This document shows positions 7,549 through 16,726 of a stretch of 23,519 nucleotides of DNA, piece after piece. Positions within the stretch are counted from its first letter, which is position 1; each line of letters opens with the position of its first letter. This DNA comes from a virus: IMG/VR virus record IMGVR_UViG_3300030107_005916, positions 1 through 23,519 of that record; one strand, written 5' to 3'. The notes beneath the pieces were generated by a model. It saw only the letters and a list, made by a program, of their open reading frames with translations, did not search any database and had not been told where the DNA came from. The translations under genes and the position numbers were made by a program.

Positions 7549-8451
7549 ATGACAATGATGAATGGAAGACTAGATGACAGAATGATGGAGGGAAATCCTG
7601 CTGATTTTTTTGCAGAAACTATAAATCCAAATACAGGGGTAATAGATAATACAATGCCACCTATGACAGGGGTAATAAATAATACAATGCGATCTATACC
7701 ACCTATGCAACCTGCAGGAGAAATGCTACAAGAAAGAATGGCTGATAGACAAGCAGGGCCTTTAATGCCCGGTGGTACTTTTACAGGAAGCTTTATGGAA
7801 GATCCTTATAATTTGTTTAATGTACCACTTACAAATAAGTTTATTGGATTGGATCCCGTTAATGCACCAAAAGTAGGGTTACCAAGTGGAGCAGGAACTT
7901 ATAATGGAATGAGTCCTGATTACATGTCTGCTCAGTTAAACTTTCCTAGTTTAGCTTCAGCATCTGATATGCAAGATATAACAAGAAGAGGAGGAAGTCC
8001 TGTATCAGATTTTACAAGAACTACAACAATGGGAACAGGGTATCAACCTCCTGTAAATGAACCTATACAAAGAGTAGGGACTCCTATAGGAAGTATGGGA
8101 ATACAAAATCAACCTATGGTAGCACCTGTAGTAGACCCTGTCGTAGCTCCTGTATTTGACCCTTCTTCGTTTGCTAATACTTTATTACCACCTGCAAATG
8201 AAGAGATGTTGTATGGTAACAGACAAGATTGGACAGGGCCTTTAGTTGATCCTTTTATGAGTCCATGGACATTAGGAGCTTGGAATCCTTCAAAAAATCC
8301 CGGACTCTATAATTTATCTCACCCTAATTGGAATGATGCTTCTAGGTATTTAGCTCAGCAAAGATTAAATGACCTAATAAATGCAGGAACTTTTGCACTT
8401 AATCCTATACATTATTTAACAAATAATTTATTTGATCGATTTATTAGATAG
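7549..8451 (+). CDS. Met/Pro/Asn-rich protein of unknown function
   Basis: Not recognised (300 aa). It is very rich in Met, Pro, Gly and Asn and probably mostly disordered. Near the N-terminus is a short duplicated unit, TGVIDNTMPPM then TGVINNTM, encoded by an imperfect 24-base direct repeat at 7633-7656 and 7666-7689. The C-terminal 90 residues look more folded (WTGPLVDPFMSPWTLGAW and following). AAAGAGAG lies upstream. It sits 12 bases after the preceding gene and 9 before the next, so it belongs to the same transcript. It is probably a minor virion protein with its neighbours. Confidence 0.72.
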   Translation: MTMMNGRLDDRMMEGNPADFFAETINPNTGVIDNTMPPMTGVINNTMRSIPPMQPAGEMLQERMADRQAGPLMPGGTFTGSFMEDPYNLFNVPLTNKFIGLDPVNAPKVGLPSGAGTYNGMSPDYMSAQLNFPSLASASDMQDITRRGGSPVSDFTRTTTMGTGYQPPVNEPIQRVGTPIGSMGIQNQPMVAPVVDPVVAPVFDPSSFANTLLPPANEEMLYGNRQDWTGPLVDPFMSPWTLGAWNPSKNPGLYNLSHPNWNDASRYLAQQRLNDLINAGTFALNPIHYLTNNLFDRFIR

Positions 8452-8460
8452 GAAGATAAT

Positions 8461-9075
8461 ATGGTAAGAAGATATACTTTAGCAGGAAAAGCTATAGATT
8501 ATACAGATGAAGAAATAGAAGCATTTAATAATCCTTACGGAGGATATACAGTTGGAGGTGGAACAAATCCTTTGACAGGAATAGATGCTTTAACTTATTC
8601 TAGTCCTCCTGTTACGGGATATAAAATGCAACCCGGATTTACAGCAGGAAGAGGAGATATGGGGTATAATATTCCTTCTGCACAACAGGGAGTAAGTACT
8701 TATAATGTTGGGCAAGATTTATCTACCAATATGGCTAATCCTTTTTCAGATTATTTACCACAAGAATTTTTAGAAACGACACCTACTGCAGCATATTACA
8801 GCTCACCTGCAGCAGCAGATTTTTACACAAGACCATCAGGACAAATAGATCCTACAAAGAAAAAGTTTTACCAACAATCTTTTCAAGAAATATATAATGA
8901 ATATCTTGGGAAATTAGGAAGTATGGCTAGGGAAGGAGAAACTCCTGATTTAAGATTTACAGATTATTTATCACAAGCAGAACCTTTTAAAGAGAGATTT
9001 GAAAGACAAACTCCTTATCAAAGAGGAATAAGTAACAGAGCATTTGCTCCGTCAACTAGGTTTATATACTATTAA
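8461..9075 (+). CDS. Hypothetical Tyr/Gly-rich protein, 204 aa
   Basis: Not recognised. It is rich in Tyr, Gly, Pro and Ser through residue 130 (for example GGYTVGGGTNPLTG and YYSSPAAADFY), followed by a more regular, charged helical end (about 135-190). GGAAG lies upstream of the ATG. Its stop codon overlaps the start of the 1819-codon gene in a TAATG junction, so the two are probably translationally coupled. It shares the disorder-prone composition of the two genes before it, which suggests a common job in the virion. Confidence 0.72.
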   Translation: MVRRYTLAGKAIDYTDEEIEAFNNPYGGYTVGGGTNPLTGIDALTYSSPPVTGYKMQPGFTAGRGDMGYNIPSAQQGVSTYNVGQDLSTNMANPFSDYLPQEFLETTPTAAYYSSPAAADFYTRPSGQIDPTKKKFYQQSFQEIYNEYLGKLGSMAREGETPDLRFTDYLSQAEPFKERFERQTPYQRGISNRAFAPSTRFIYY

Positions 9076-12000
9076 TGAACAATTATAATATACAAGGAAG
9101 TAGATATGTTCCACCTCCTTCGCCAACTTTAAGTGTAGAACAAATTCCTAGAAATGTAGGACAAGGAATTGCAGGAACAAAATACACTCCTCCTCAACAA
9201 AATTTATTACCACCACCACCACCACCACAAGGTATTCCTGACGACAGAAATTTTTGGCTGACTCCTATGATATCTAAAGAAGCAGTAGCAGGTGCTCCTA
9301 GTTGGATAAGACCTGTAGCAGAATTTGCAACTCAATTAACTACACCATTAGATGTAGCTATAACTTTAGGAACAGCAGGATTGGGGCCTTTGATAGCAGG
9401 AGGAAGAGCAGGTGCTATGGGAATACGAGGTGGATTAAGAGGATTGGCTGCGGCAGAAGGAAGAGGCAGGGCAGCAAACTTAGCTTTAAGAGGAGCTGCT
9501 AATATAGTAGAACCCGCATTTATGGCTAGAGGAGCATTGCCTGCAAGATTAATTTCTGAAACAGGAGTAACTGCAGGAGGACATTTTTTAGCAGAAAAAG
9601 GACATGAAGCAGGAGGAATACCCGGCATGATAGTCGGTGCATTAGGTGGAGGAATTGCAGGAGGAGCAATAGGAGTAGGAGTAGTAAAAGGTATGGGTAA
9701 AGCAGCTAAAACTACACCCGGTCTTAGAACATTTTTTGCTGATCCTTTTAGTGATCCTATTAATCCTAAAGTAAAAACAATAGATCCTGAAAGCCCAACA
9801 GAGCTTACTGTATCTGAAGATCCTGCTTTAAATGAAGATATAGAAAAAGTAACTCAAATTTTTTATGATGATAACGGAATACATTATAGCGATGCTCATA
9901 AAATGGGCGAAGCATTTCCTATGACAGAAAAAAATGAAACTGCTGAATCAATACTAGGACAAAAAGCTTGGCAAACATTGCCTACAGCTCTTAAAAATAG
10001 TTTGCATAAAGTACAAAGATTATGGAATCCACAAAAACATTTAAAAAATCCCATTGAAAAATTAAAACTTATTCACACTATGGGAATGGCAATGGTTGAT
10101 CAAGAAGCTTATAAATTAAAAGGTTATATAAGAACTGAAGAATTTGATGACATTTTTGGAGAAACACAACTTGATGTAACAAAAGCTAATCGTGGAATGT
10201 TTAAGTTTAGAGATGATGATGGAAATATTATAAAAGACCACCCGTTGTTTACAGAAGAAAATCTTAAAAAAATGAAAGAGCTTGGAATAGATCCTGAAAA
10301 TTTAAGTGCCACTAGAATTTTTGATGAAGTTAATCCTTTAATAAACAGAGATATTACAGGAGTAGATTATGGATTAAAATCACCTCCTCCTAAATCTGAA
10401 ACAGGATTTTTAGATCCTACAATAAATCAAATAAAAAACGTAGAATTACAAAGAGAAATTTACGCAGGTAGAGAAAGATGGGGAATTTGGGACGACATAC
10501 TAAATGAAGAACAAAAAAAATATATTATAAGAAGAGCTAAAGCTTTTGATTATACTAACAACAGATTAATAGATCAGGGAATAGATACAACTAATAGAGG
10601 AAAAGAAATAGCAAGAGCAAGAGATAATGATTTAACAGATATAATAGAGTATACTCCTGAAGAATTAGAAGATATAGCAAAAGCTTCACTCGATGCAAAA
10701 GAACTAACACCTGATGATTACAATAAATTTCAAACAGATTTAAGAAGTGAACAAGGTTATTCTGCAAGATCTTTATGGACTAAGCAAGTTAAACATGGCG
10801 AAGCAGGAGAAGTTGATGTTGTAATTGTTGGAAAAGATCCTAATTTTGGATATAAGGTAAATGGAAAAGCAGGGTCTGAATACAGCAGAAAATTTTCTAG
10901 AGTTAGATTATCTGAATTAGAAGGATATACTTACAAGCCTGCAAACGAAGTTGTCTTTGAGCAACTTCGAGCTAGATTAAGAAGAGCTTATAATGCAAAC
11001 TTTGATGATTATAAAATTAAGTTTTTAGGTGGACAAAAATATGTAGATGATACAGGAGAAATATTAACAGAAGAATCTATTTTCGGCCCCTTTGTTACAA
11101 AAGAAACTAGACGAAGAAGAGCAATAAAAATTTTATTTAGAGAATACGGTCCCAAGAAATTACCTAAAGGCGAGGCTTATGATCCTAAATATTTAGAAGA
11201 ATTAATTAATAAATACGAAGCAGGCGAAAAAGTTGCAATGCCTTACCCGATAGCTAACAGAAACGAATTAAGAAGCCTTATAAGAGAAGCTAATACATTG
11301 AAAGAAAAAATGATAGCAATACAAAAAAGTAAGTTTAAAGAAGTAAACTTTACACAAGACGAAGTAGATATGTTAAAAGCATGGGTAGAAAGTACAGGCA
11401 ATTCTGCATTAGATGTTACTAAATTTATATCAGATCCTACAGGAGATAATATAATTGATTCTTTAGCTAAAGTAAAAATGAAAGAAGGCGGTAGTGTTGT
11501 TGCAAGGGTATTCAAATCATTACCAAATTTTGCAAAAGATTTTACAGGAATAGGAATGCAACAAGCAAGAATAGAAGCACAATTTGCTGTTGTGTTAGCT
11601 CACGCAAGAAGAATTATGGGAGTAGATTATGTAAATCAATATCCTATATTAAAGCCATTATTAGATGGTAATACAAAAAATTATAATTTTCCTGCAGCTA
11701 AAAAATACTTGCAACAACGAATACAAGAATATATAAAAGATGTTAATGATAATACATATAAAGAATTAACAATTTTAAGAAATCAATTAGATCAGTTAGA
11801 AAAAATTGCAACAACTCTTGATCCTGAAGACATTCCTTCAATAGCTGCAATAGAAGAAGAAATAACTGCATTGTCTGCAAACATAGTTAAAAGACAAAAT
11901 CTTTTAGAAGTATGGAGAAAAGCAGGCAGACCTAAAAATCTTAACTTTGATCAAGGTCAAGATTATATAAAAGGTATGAGCTATGGTATCAATGGTTGGA

Positions 12001-14534
12001 ATCCTACAGGAGAAGGCTACACTACAGGAGAAGCTGTTTTAGATAGTGTGTTTCAATTGCAAAAAGATTTAGAAGTCCCTACTGCACCTGCCATAGATGT
12101 AGATGAATTAAAGTTTGTAGAAGAATTAATTGATGATGCTAAAGAATATAATTACAACTATGATATGACACCAAAAGATTTAGATAATTTTATAAAAGCA
12201 TTAGATAATACTTCAAAAGGATTTAAAAATGATATAAAAGGATATCAAGAAATCATTGACAATGTAATGAAAAGAGAAGTCAAGAAAGAAAATATGCAAG
12301 AAATATTAATAAAAACTAATACAGATTTTATTAATCTTTTAAGTAGAAGTATTGATCCTATTGACAGAAAAGATCTTATTAATTTAAGAGGATTAGAGCC
12401 TGATGAATTTGGAGAATATAATTTAGAAAAAATATATTTTAATACTACTAAAGAACAAATGATAACCGAAGGTATTCCTGTGGGGCCTAATGAAGAAGAT
12501 GTATTTTTAATATTAAAAGACAATATAATTGTAGATGATACAGGTGGAAGCATGGCTAGGCCTCATGGAGTTTATGATGAAGTTATAAAGACAGTTCAAG
12601 CATTAGACGAAATGGTTAGAGTATCTAATATTGAAGGAATACAAAAATGGTGGTTACAAGCAAACTCTATGCAAAGAATGGTGGCTTTAGGTATTGATGC
12701 AAGTGTTATTAATATTCATTTGCTTCCTATGTGGTTTAACCACCCTGCTGTTCAAGCAACTAATGTTAGAGAATTTTGGAAGACTTTGTTAACAACTTTT
12801 AAAGATCAAAAACAAGGATCAATTTTAGTACAAAATTATAAAAATACAGAAGAGTTTTTAGATTGGCTAAACAAATATCCTGAATTATTAACATCTGAAA
12901 GTAACGAGGTATTCCAAGTTGCAGCACAAGTAGGGTGGCCAAAAGCTTTTGAAAAATTAGGAAAGCCTTTTGAGTTAGCCTTTGGAAGAGTTTTAGATGT
13001 AGCAGGAATTGAACTTGTTAAAGCTTTAGATTATTTAGTTGATCCTTCTTTGTCTGCTGCAGAGCAAGCAGCTAGAAGGTCAGTTATTGCTCAGTATGTA
13101 AATGATATGAGAGGATTATATGATGCAGGACTAAAAGGAATATCACCTAAACAAGCTAATATAGAATCTTCATTTATGCTTGCAGGTAGATACAGAAGAG
13201 CTATATTTGGCATATGGGCAAAAGCTTTTACAGGTACTGCTTTTGAAAGATACATGGCACAAAAAGCTTTGATAAATCTTTTTACAGGATTAGCTATGAC
13301 AACTATGGCTTTACAAATAGCTAACTCTGCTATTGGAGGAGATGATCCTGAAGAAGCAGGACAGAAAATAATTGATATGTTAGATCCCACATCAGGTAGT
13401 TTTTTGTTATTTAGCCAAAATGATCAAAAGTTGGGGCCGGGATCTAAGTTTGTATCAGATGCAAGAATACTTGCTAAAGCAATGAATTTCTTTTACAAAT
13501 CAGGAACTCAAGAAGATATGGAAGATTGGGAAAACTTTCTTTCTTTAAGTGAAAACAATCCGGGTATTAGATGGGTACGAGCACAAATGGCTTACAGTCC
13601 ATCAACTGCTTGGGATTTCTTTACAGGAACAAATTATATTGGAGAACCACAATTTAGAGAAGGTGAAAACTCTTTAGAAACAATAGGTAACTTTGTATCT
13701 CCATTTACTGAAATGGTTACTCCTTTATGGATTAACTCTACATTTTTCGAAAACACTCAAGGAAATTTAGAGTGGTCAGACAGGGTAAGAGGGTCAGGAA
13801 CTAGGTTTGTTTCAGAGTTTACAGGACTTAGAGCACACCCTCAAGGAGCATCAGGAATATTAAAAGAAGCTTCTTGGGATATTATGAATGCCCCTTATGA
13901 TAATTTAGAACCTTTTGAAAAAGATATTTTAAGGTATTCTATTATGGATCAATTAAGTCCATTGCAAGAACAAACAATTAAAAGAGGAACAAATGATTTT
14001 GCAGTTTACTTTAGCGATATTGAAAGAATAGAAAAAAACTTTCAAAACGAATTAATTGAAATGACTAAGCTATATCCTAATACTGCCGAAGGAAATAGAA
14101 ATATGTATGACAGATACAGGCAATTAAAAAGCTATATAAGAGGTCAAAAATTTGAAGTAGGTTATGATGTTGAGTTTGATGAAATTGATGATCAAGTAAC
14201 TGATCCAAAAAAAATAGCTTTAAATAAATATTTTAAAATGTTTGATACAGTTAAAATTCCCGGTACTCAATTAATAGATTGGGAAAAATGGGAAACAGAA
14301 TATGATACTTTAATGAAATCATTAACATTAGAACAACAAGCTGTTATAGCAAGAAATACTTCTAGGCTTCCTATACCTTATGTATTTTTAGAAAGATTAA
14401 AATATCTTGGAGAGGCTAAAGAATATAAAAGAATTATGAAAGCACAACAATTAAGAGAAATTTATTTAGAATCATTAGAAAGACCTGATTTAGCATCTAA
14501 ATCAAGAGATCTTTATTTGATGTTAGAGGATTGA
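9075..14534 (+). CDS. Giant internal virion/DNA-ejection-type protein, 1819 aa
   Basis: By far the largest gene here. After a Pro-rich N-terminus (six Pro at 46-51), residues about 75-210 are Gly/Ala-rich with amphipathic or hydrophobic segments, including a glycine-zipper-like stretch (GALGGGIAGGAIGVG, about 188-202) that could insert in a membrane. Residues about 230-1150 are charged and largely helical. The last third (about 1160-1819) has more aromatic, possibly membrane-active segments, for example around LINLFTGLAMTTMALQIANS (about 1400-1420). No lysozyme or transglycosylase motif was seen. Very large proteins encoded near the portal are often internal proteins ejected with DNA or large polyvalent proteins; the C-terminal part faintly resembles the latter. 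It starts at a TAATG overlap with no good ribosome site, suggesting coupled translation. Confidence 0.75.
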   Translation: MNNYNIQGSRYVPPPSPTLSVEQIPRNVGQGIAGTKYTPPQQNLLPPPPPPQGIPDDRNFWLTPMISKEAVAGAPSWIRPVAEFATQLTTPLDVAITLGTAGLGPLIAGGRAGAMGIRGGLRGLAAAEGRGRAANLALRGAANIVEPAFMARGALPARLISETGVTAGGHFLAEKGHEAGGIPGMIVGALGGGIAGGAIGVGVVKGMGKAAKTTPGLRTFFADPFSDPINPKVKTIDPESPTELTVSEDPALNEDIEKVTQIFYDDNGIHYSDAHKMGEAFPMTEKNETAESILGQKAWQTLPTALKNSLHKVQRLWNPQKHLKNPIEKLKLIHTMGMAMVDQEAYKLKGYIRTEEFDDIFGETQLDVTKANRGMFKFRDDDGNIIKDHPLFTEENLKKMKELGIDPENLSATRIFDEVNPLINRDITGVDYGLKSPPPKSETGFLDPTINQIKNVELQREIYAGRERWGIWDDILNEEQKKYIIRRAKAFDYTNNRLIDQGIDTTNRGKEIARARDNDLTDIIEYTPEELEDIAKASLDAKELTPDDYNKFQTDLRSEQGYSARSLWTKQVKHGEAGEVDVVIVGKDPNFGYKVNGKAGSEYSRKFSRVRLSELEGYTYKPANEVVFEQLRARLRRAYNANFDDYKIKFLGGQKYVDDTGEILTEESIFGPFVTKETRRRRAIKILFREYGPKKLPKGEAYDPKYLEELINKYEAGEKVAMPYPIANRNELRSLIREANTLKEKMIAIQKSKFKEVNFTQDEVDMLKAWVESTGNSALDVTKFISDPTGDNIIDSLAKVKMKEGGSVVARVFKSLPNFAKDFTGIGMQQARIEAQFAVVLAHARRIMGVDYVNQYPILKPLLDGNTKNYNFPAAKKYLQQRIQEYIKDVNDNTYKELTILRNQLDQLEKIATTLDPEDIPSIAAIEEEITALSANIVKRQNLLEVWRKAGRPKNLNFDQGQDYIKGMSYGINGWNPTGEGYTTGEAVLDSVFQLQKDLEVPTAPAIDVDELKFVEELIDDAKEYNYNYDMTPKDLDNFIKALDNTSKGFKNDIKGYQEIIDNVMKREVKKENMQEILIKTNTDFINLLSRSIDPIDRKDLINLRGLEPDEFGEYNLEKIYFNTTKEQMITEGIPVGPNEEDVFLILKDNIIVDDTGGSMARPHGVYDEVIKTVQALDEMVRVSNIEGIQKWWLQANSMQRMVALGIDASVINIHLLPMWFNHPAVQATNVREFWKTLLTTFKDQKQGSILVQNYKNTEEFLDWLNKYPELLTSESNEVFQVAAQVGWPKAFEKLGKPFELAFGRVLDVAGIELVKALDYLVDPSLSAAEQAARRSVIAQYVNDMRGLYDAGLKGISPKQANIESSFMLAGRYRRAIFGIWAKAFTGTAFERYMAQKALINLFTGLAMTTMALQIANSAIGGDDPEEAGQKIIDMLDPTSGSFLLFSQNDQKLGPGSKFVSDARILAKAMNFFYKSGTQEDMEDWENFLSLSENNPGIRWVRAQMAYSPSTAWDFFTGTNYIGEPQFREGENSLETIGNFVSPFTEMVTPLWINSTFFENTQGNLEWSDRVRGSGTRFVSEFTGLRAHPQGASGILKEASWDIMNAPYDNLEPFEKDILRYSIMDQLSPLQEQTIKRGTNDFAVYFSDIERIEKNFQNELIEMTKLYPNTAEGNRNMYDRYRQLKSYIRGQKFEVGYDVEFDEIDDQVTDPKKIALNKYFKMFDTVKIPGTQLIDWEKWETEYDTLMKSLTLEQQAVIARNTSRLPIPYVFLERLKYLGEAKEYKRIMKAQQLREIYLESLERPDLASKSRDLYLMLED

Positions 14535-14575
14535 CGAATTTTATTTATTTTGTTATTTTTATATAAGGAGGACAA

Positions 14576-15334
14576 ATGGTAAACGAAAATGAAAATATAC
14601 AACCTGAATTAAATATGGTATCTGAAGAGAGTACAGCTCCTGTAGCTGAACCTCAAGCAGAGCCTACAGTAGAACCTGCAACAGAACCTGTGGCAGAACC
14701 ACAAGCAAATCCTGCACCATCTACTGAAACTAATTCTACTACAGAAACTACAGCACCTAAAGCTGAAGAAAATGTAGGGACTTATCCTAGTTCTGTTCAG
14801 CCTGATAATGATGTGCAACAAACACTTCAGCAAACACAACAAAGATTACAACAAGTAGAACAACAAAACTTGCAAAATCAAATGTTGTACGAAACTGAAA
14901 ATTATAAACAACAGTTAGCACAACAAGGATATAGTAATGAACAGATACAATATGCTGCTGATACTTATTATCAAAACAGAGTGCAACAAGCACAAGTAGA
15001 GCAGAATTATAAAAAAGGATTAGAATTTAGAGAAGGTCAATTTAAGGCATCTTTACAATTTGGTAAAAAATACAATGTAGATCCTGAAGTACTATTAAAG
15101 TACCAAACACCTCAAGAAATGGAAACTGCAGCAAAGCATATGTCTGAAGTCAGAGCATTAAAAGAAGAAAATGCTAGACTAAAGCAAGGCAAAGTTCCTA
15201 CACAGAACTTTGACAACAATACTGCTCCTGCAGAAGCCACGACAAGTGAGGAAAGATTATTGGATCTTTACAACTCAGGAGTTCGCAATCCTGAAACCGA
15301 AGCAGCAGCTCGAAGGGCTGCAGGCATCGGATAA
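14576..15334 (+). CDS. Capsid scaffolding-like protein
   Basis: Probably the scaffold that guides assembly of the prohead and then leaves it. It lies immediately upstream of the major capsid gene, the standard place. Residues about 15-50 are an acidic Glu/Pro/Ala repeat (AEPQAEPTVEP-like). Residues about 80-145 are a Gln-rich coiled coil (QQTQQRLQQVEQQNLQ), and a second helix lies near 185-205 (ALKEENARLKQG). The composition is acidic, polar, helical and Cys-free, as in scaffold proteins; its length (252 aa) also fits. ATAAGGAGG precedes the ATG. The 41-base AT-rich gap before it shows no terminator. Confidence 0.8.
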   Translation: MVNENENIQPELNMVSEESTAPVAEPQAEPTVEPATEPVAEPQANPAPSTETNSTTETTAPKAEENVGTYPSSVQPDNDVQQTLQQTQQRLQQVEQQNLQNQMLYETENYKQQLAQQGYSNEQIQYAADTYYQNRVQQAQVEQNYKKGLEFREGQFKASLQFGKKYNVDPEVLLKYQTPQEMETAAKHMSEVRALKEENARLKQGKVPTQNFDNNTAPAEATTSEERLLDLYNSGVRNPETEAAARRAAGIG

Positions 15335-15363
15335 TTTATTTACCTTAATTTAAGGAGGTCGTA

Positions 15364-16239
15364 ATGGCACAGACAGCGACAACCGGAAATCTAGAAAATG
15401 CGAGTAAGATAATTATCGCAGCAGCTAGATACACGGAAGAACACAACGCACCTGCTATGGCATTAATTGAGCAATTTAACCTACCTAAAGGAGCTAAACA
15501 GGTAACTGTTCCTAAAGTAGGACAAATGCAAGTTGATGACTTAACAGATGGTGTTGACATCGTTGACGATCAAGAAATTGGCATGACAACTGTTGACTTA
15601 ACAGCAGCAGAAGTTGGAGCTAAAGTTATCTTAACTGATAAACTTGTTCGTGAACAACAAAACAATGTATTCACTATAATTGGTAAACAATTAGGTGATG
15701 CAATGGCAAGAAAGAAAGATACAGATGTTCATTCATTGTATGGTTCTTTAAATGGTGGTACCACTCTTGGTGCTGCAGCAGCAAGCATGAAAGCAAGTAA
15801 CATACAGGGAGCAATCACTTATGCAAAAGCTAATAAATTTGGTAGTCAAATTTACATTTTACATCACCCTAACTCAGTAGCTTATCTTTCTAAAGAAGCT
15901 GCAACAGTTGCTTCATCAGGTTCAGCAGAACTATCAAGTGGTTGGTCTGCAGATCTATTGAAAGACTTTTGGAGTGGACTAAGACCTATGAATGGTGTAT
16001 CAATATTTGAAGATGGTAACTTATCAGTTGACTCTTCAGATGATGCAACAGGTGTTATTGCTGACAAGTCAGCTATGGCAGTTCTTAAGTCTGTAGACAC
16101 TAGAACAGAGAGGCAGAGAGATGCAAGTTTGAGAGCCACAGAAGTGGTTATTACTTCAGACTATGGTGTCTTTGAGTTAGATGATACTAGAGGTGCAGGA
16201 CTTATATTTGATGCTGCAGCTTTAGCAACTAATAACTAA
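15364..16239 (+). CDS. Major capsid protein, HK97 fold
   Basis: Forms the icosahedral shell. The 291-aa length, the N-terminal helix (KIIIAAARYTEEHNAP), the beta-rich E-loop/P-domain region (about 45-95, with VTVPKVGQ and VGAKVILTDKLV) and the HK97-type segment YILHHPN (164-170) support the call. The A-domain end with VVITSDYGVFELD (261-273) is also as expected. It has a very strong ribosome site, AAGGAGGTCG, consistent with the most abundant virion protein. It is about 30 bases after the scaffold gene. No protease gene precedes it, so prohead processing, if any, is not encoded nearby. Confidence 0.92.
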   Translation: MAQTATTGNLENASKIIIAAARYTEEHNAPAMALIEQFNLPKGAKQVTVPKVGQMQVDDLTDGVDIVDDQEIGMTTVDLTAAEVGAKVILTDKLVREQQNNVFTIIGKQLGDAMARKKDTDVHSLYGSLNGGTTLGAAAASMKASNIQGAITYAKANKFGSQIYILHHPNSVAYLSKEAATVASSGSAELSSGWSADLLKDFWSGLRPMNGVSIFEDGNLSVDSSDDATGVIADKSAMAVLKSVDTRTERQRDASLRATEVVITSDYGVFELDDTRGAGLIFDAAALATNN

Positions 16240-16256
16240 TAGTATGGAGGCATTAA

Positions 16257-16619
16257 TTGGTTAATCATTATTATGGACACAATAAAAAGCAACAAAAAAA
16301 AGAAATCGATAAACAGAGGAAAAACATGGGGATAGATCAGTTTGACGGCTTACTGCCTGATTGGCAAAGTAAAACAACATACTACAATCATATTCCTAAG
16401 TTTAATGCTGAAGGAGATTTAGCAAAACCTTGTGGATCAGAATATCCGAATCAGCCAAGTGATGCAAACACACAGCAAAGACGAGGAGCTATAGGCTTAT
16501 TTCCTATAGTATGGGACGGCAAGTGTAGACTTGAAGCTAAAGGTGACAAGTGTATATGCAATCCTAAAAAAGAAAAAGCAAAGGAAGAGGTTAAACAAGA
16601 GAAGAAATCCTCTATTTAA
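16257..16619 (+). CDS. Small basic Cys-containing protein (unknown)
   Basis: Not recognised (120 aa from the TTG at 16257). The start has two candidates. TTG at 16257 has GGAGG seven bases upstream. ATG at 16326 (giving 97 aa) has AGAGGA five bases upstream. I prefer the TTG for its stronger site. The extra N-terminus is basic (KKQQKKEIDKQRKN). The core has four Cys (59, 90, 99, 101), the last three in a CRLEAKGDKCIC arrangement that could bind metal. The C-terminus is Lys/Glu-rich. Between the capsid and decoration-like genes it may be a minor head protein. Confidence 0.68.
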   Translation: MVNHYYGHNKKQQKKEIDKQRKNMGIDQFDGLLPDWQSKTTYYNHIPKFNAEGDLAKPCGSEYPNQPSDANTQQRRGAIGLFPIVWDGKCRLEAKGDKCICNPKKEKAKEEVKQEKKSSI

Positions 16620-16726
16620 CCTCTCCTTCTTTTAGTATAAGTGTAACGATTGACCGAGCTTATACGAAATTTAACAATCGGTTGGTCGTAGGGGTTCGTC
16701 CCCTACTTTATAAATAGGAGGGAATC
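16620..16726 (+). promoter_or_regulatory. Structured intergenic spacer before the decoration-like gene
   Basis: Three pairings are visible. GTATAAG (16635-16641) pairs with CTTATAC (16659-16665). GATTGACCGA pairs with TCGGTTGGTC further along (10 pairs in RNA, three of them G-U). The strong 7-bp hairpin GTAGGGG-TTCGT-CCCCTAC (16688-16706) ends about ten bases before the AGGAGG of the next gene. Only a short TTTATA follows, so it is at best a weak terminator. TTGACC (16650-16655), 17 bases, AACAAT is a weak promoter candidate. In that case the hairpin would cap the 5' end of the new mRNA. Confidence 0.5.

Noticed and set aside
9210-9227. Six tandem CCA triplets
   Set aside because: They simply encode the Pro run at residues 46-51 of the giant protein; too short to call a functional repeat.
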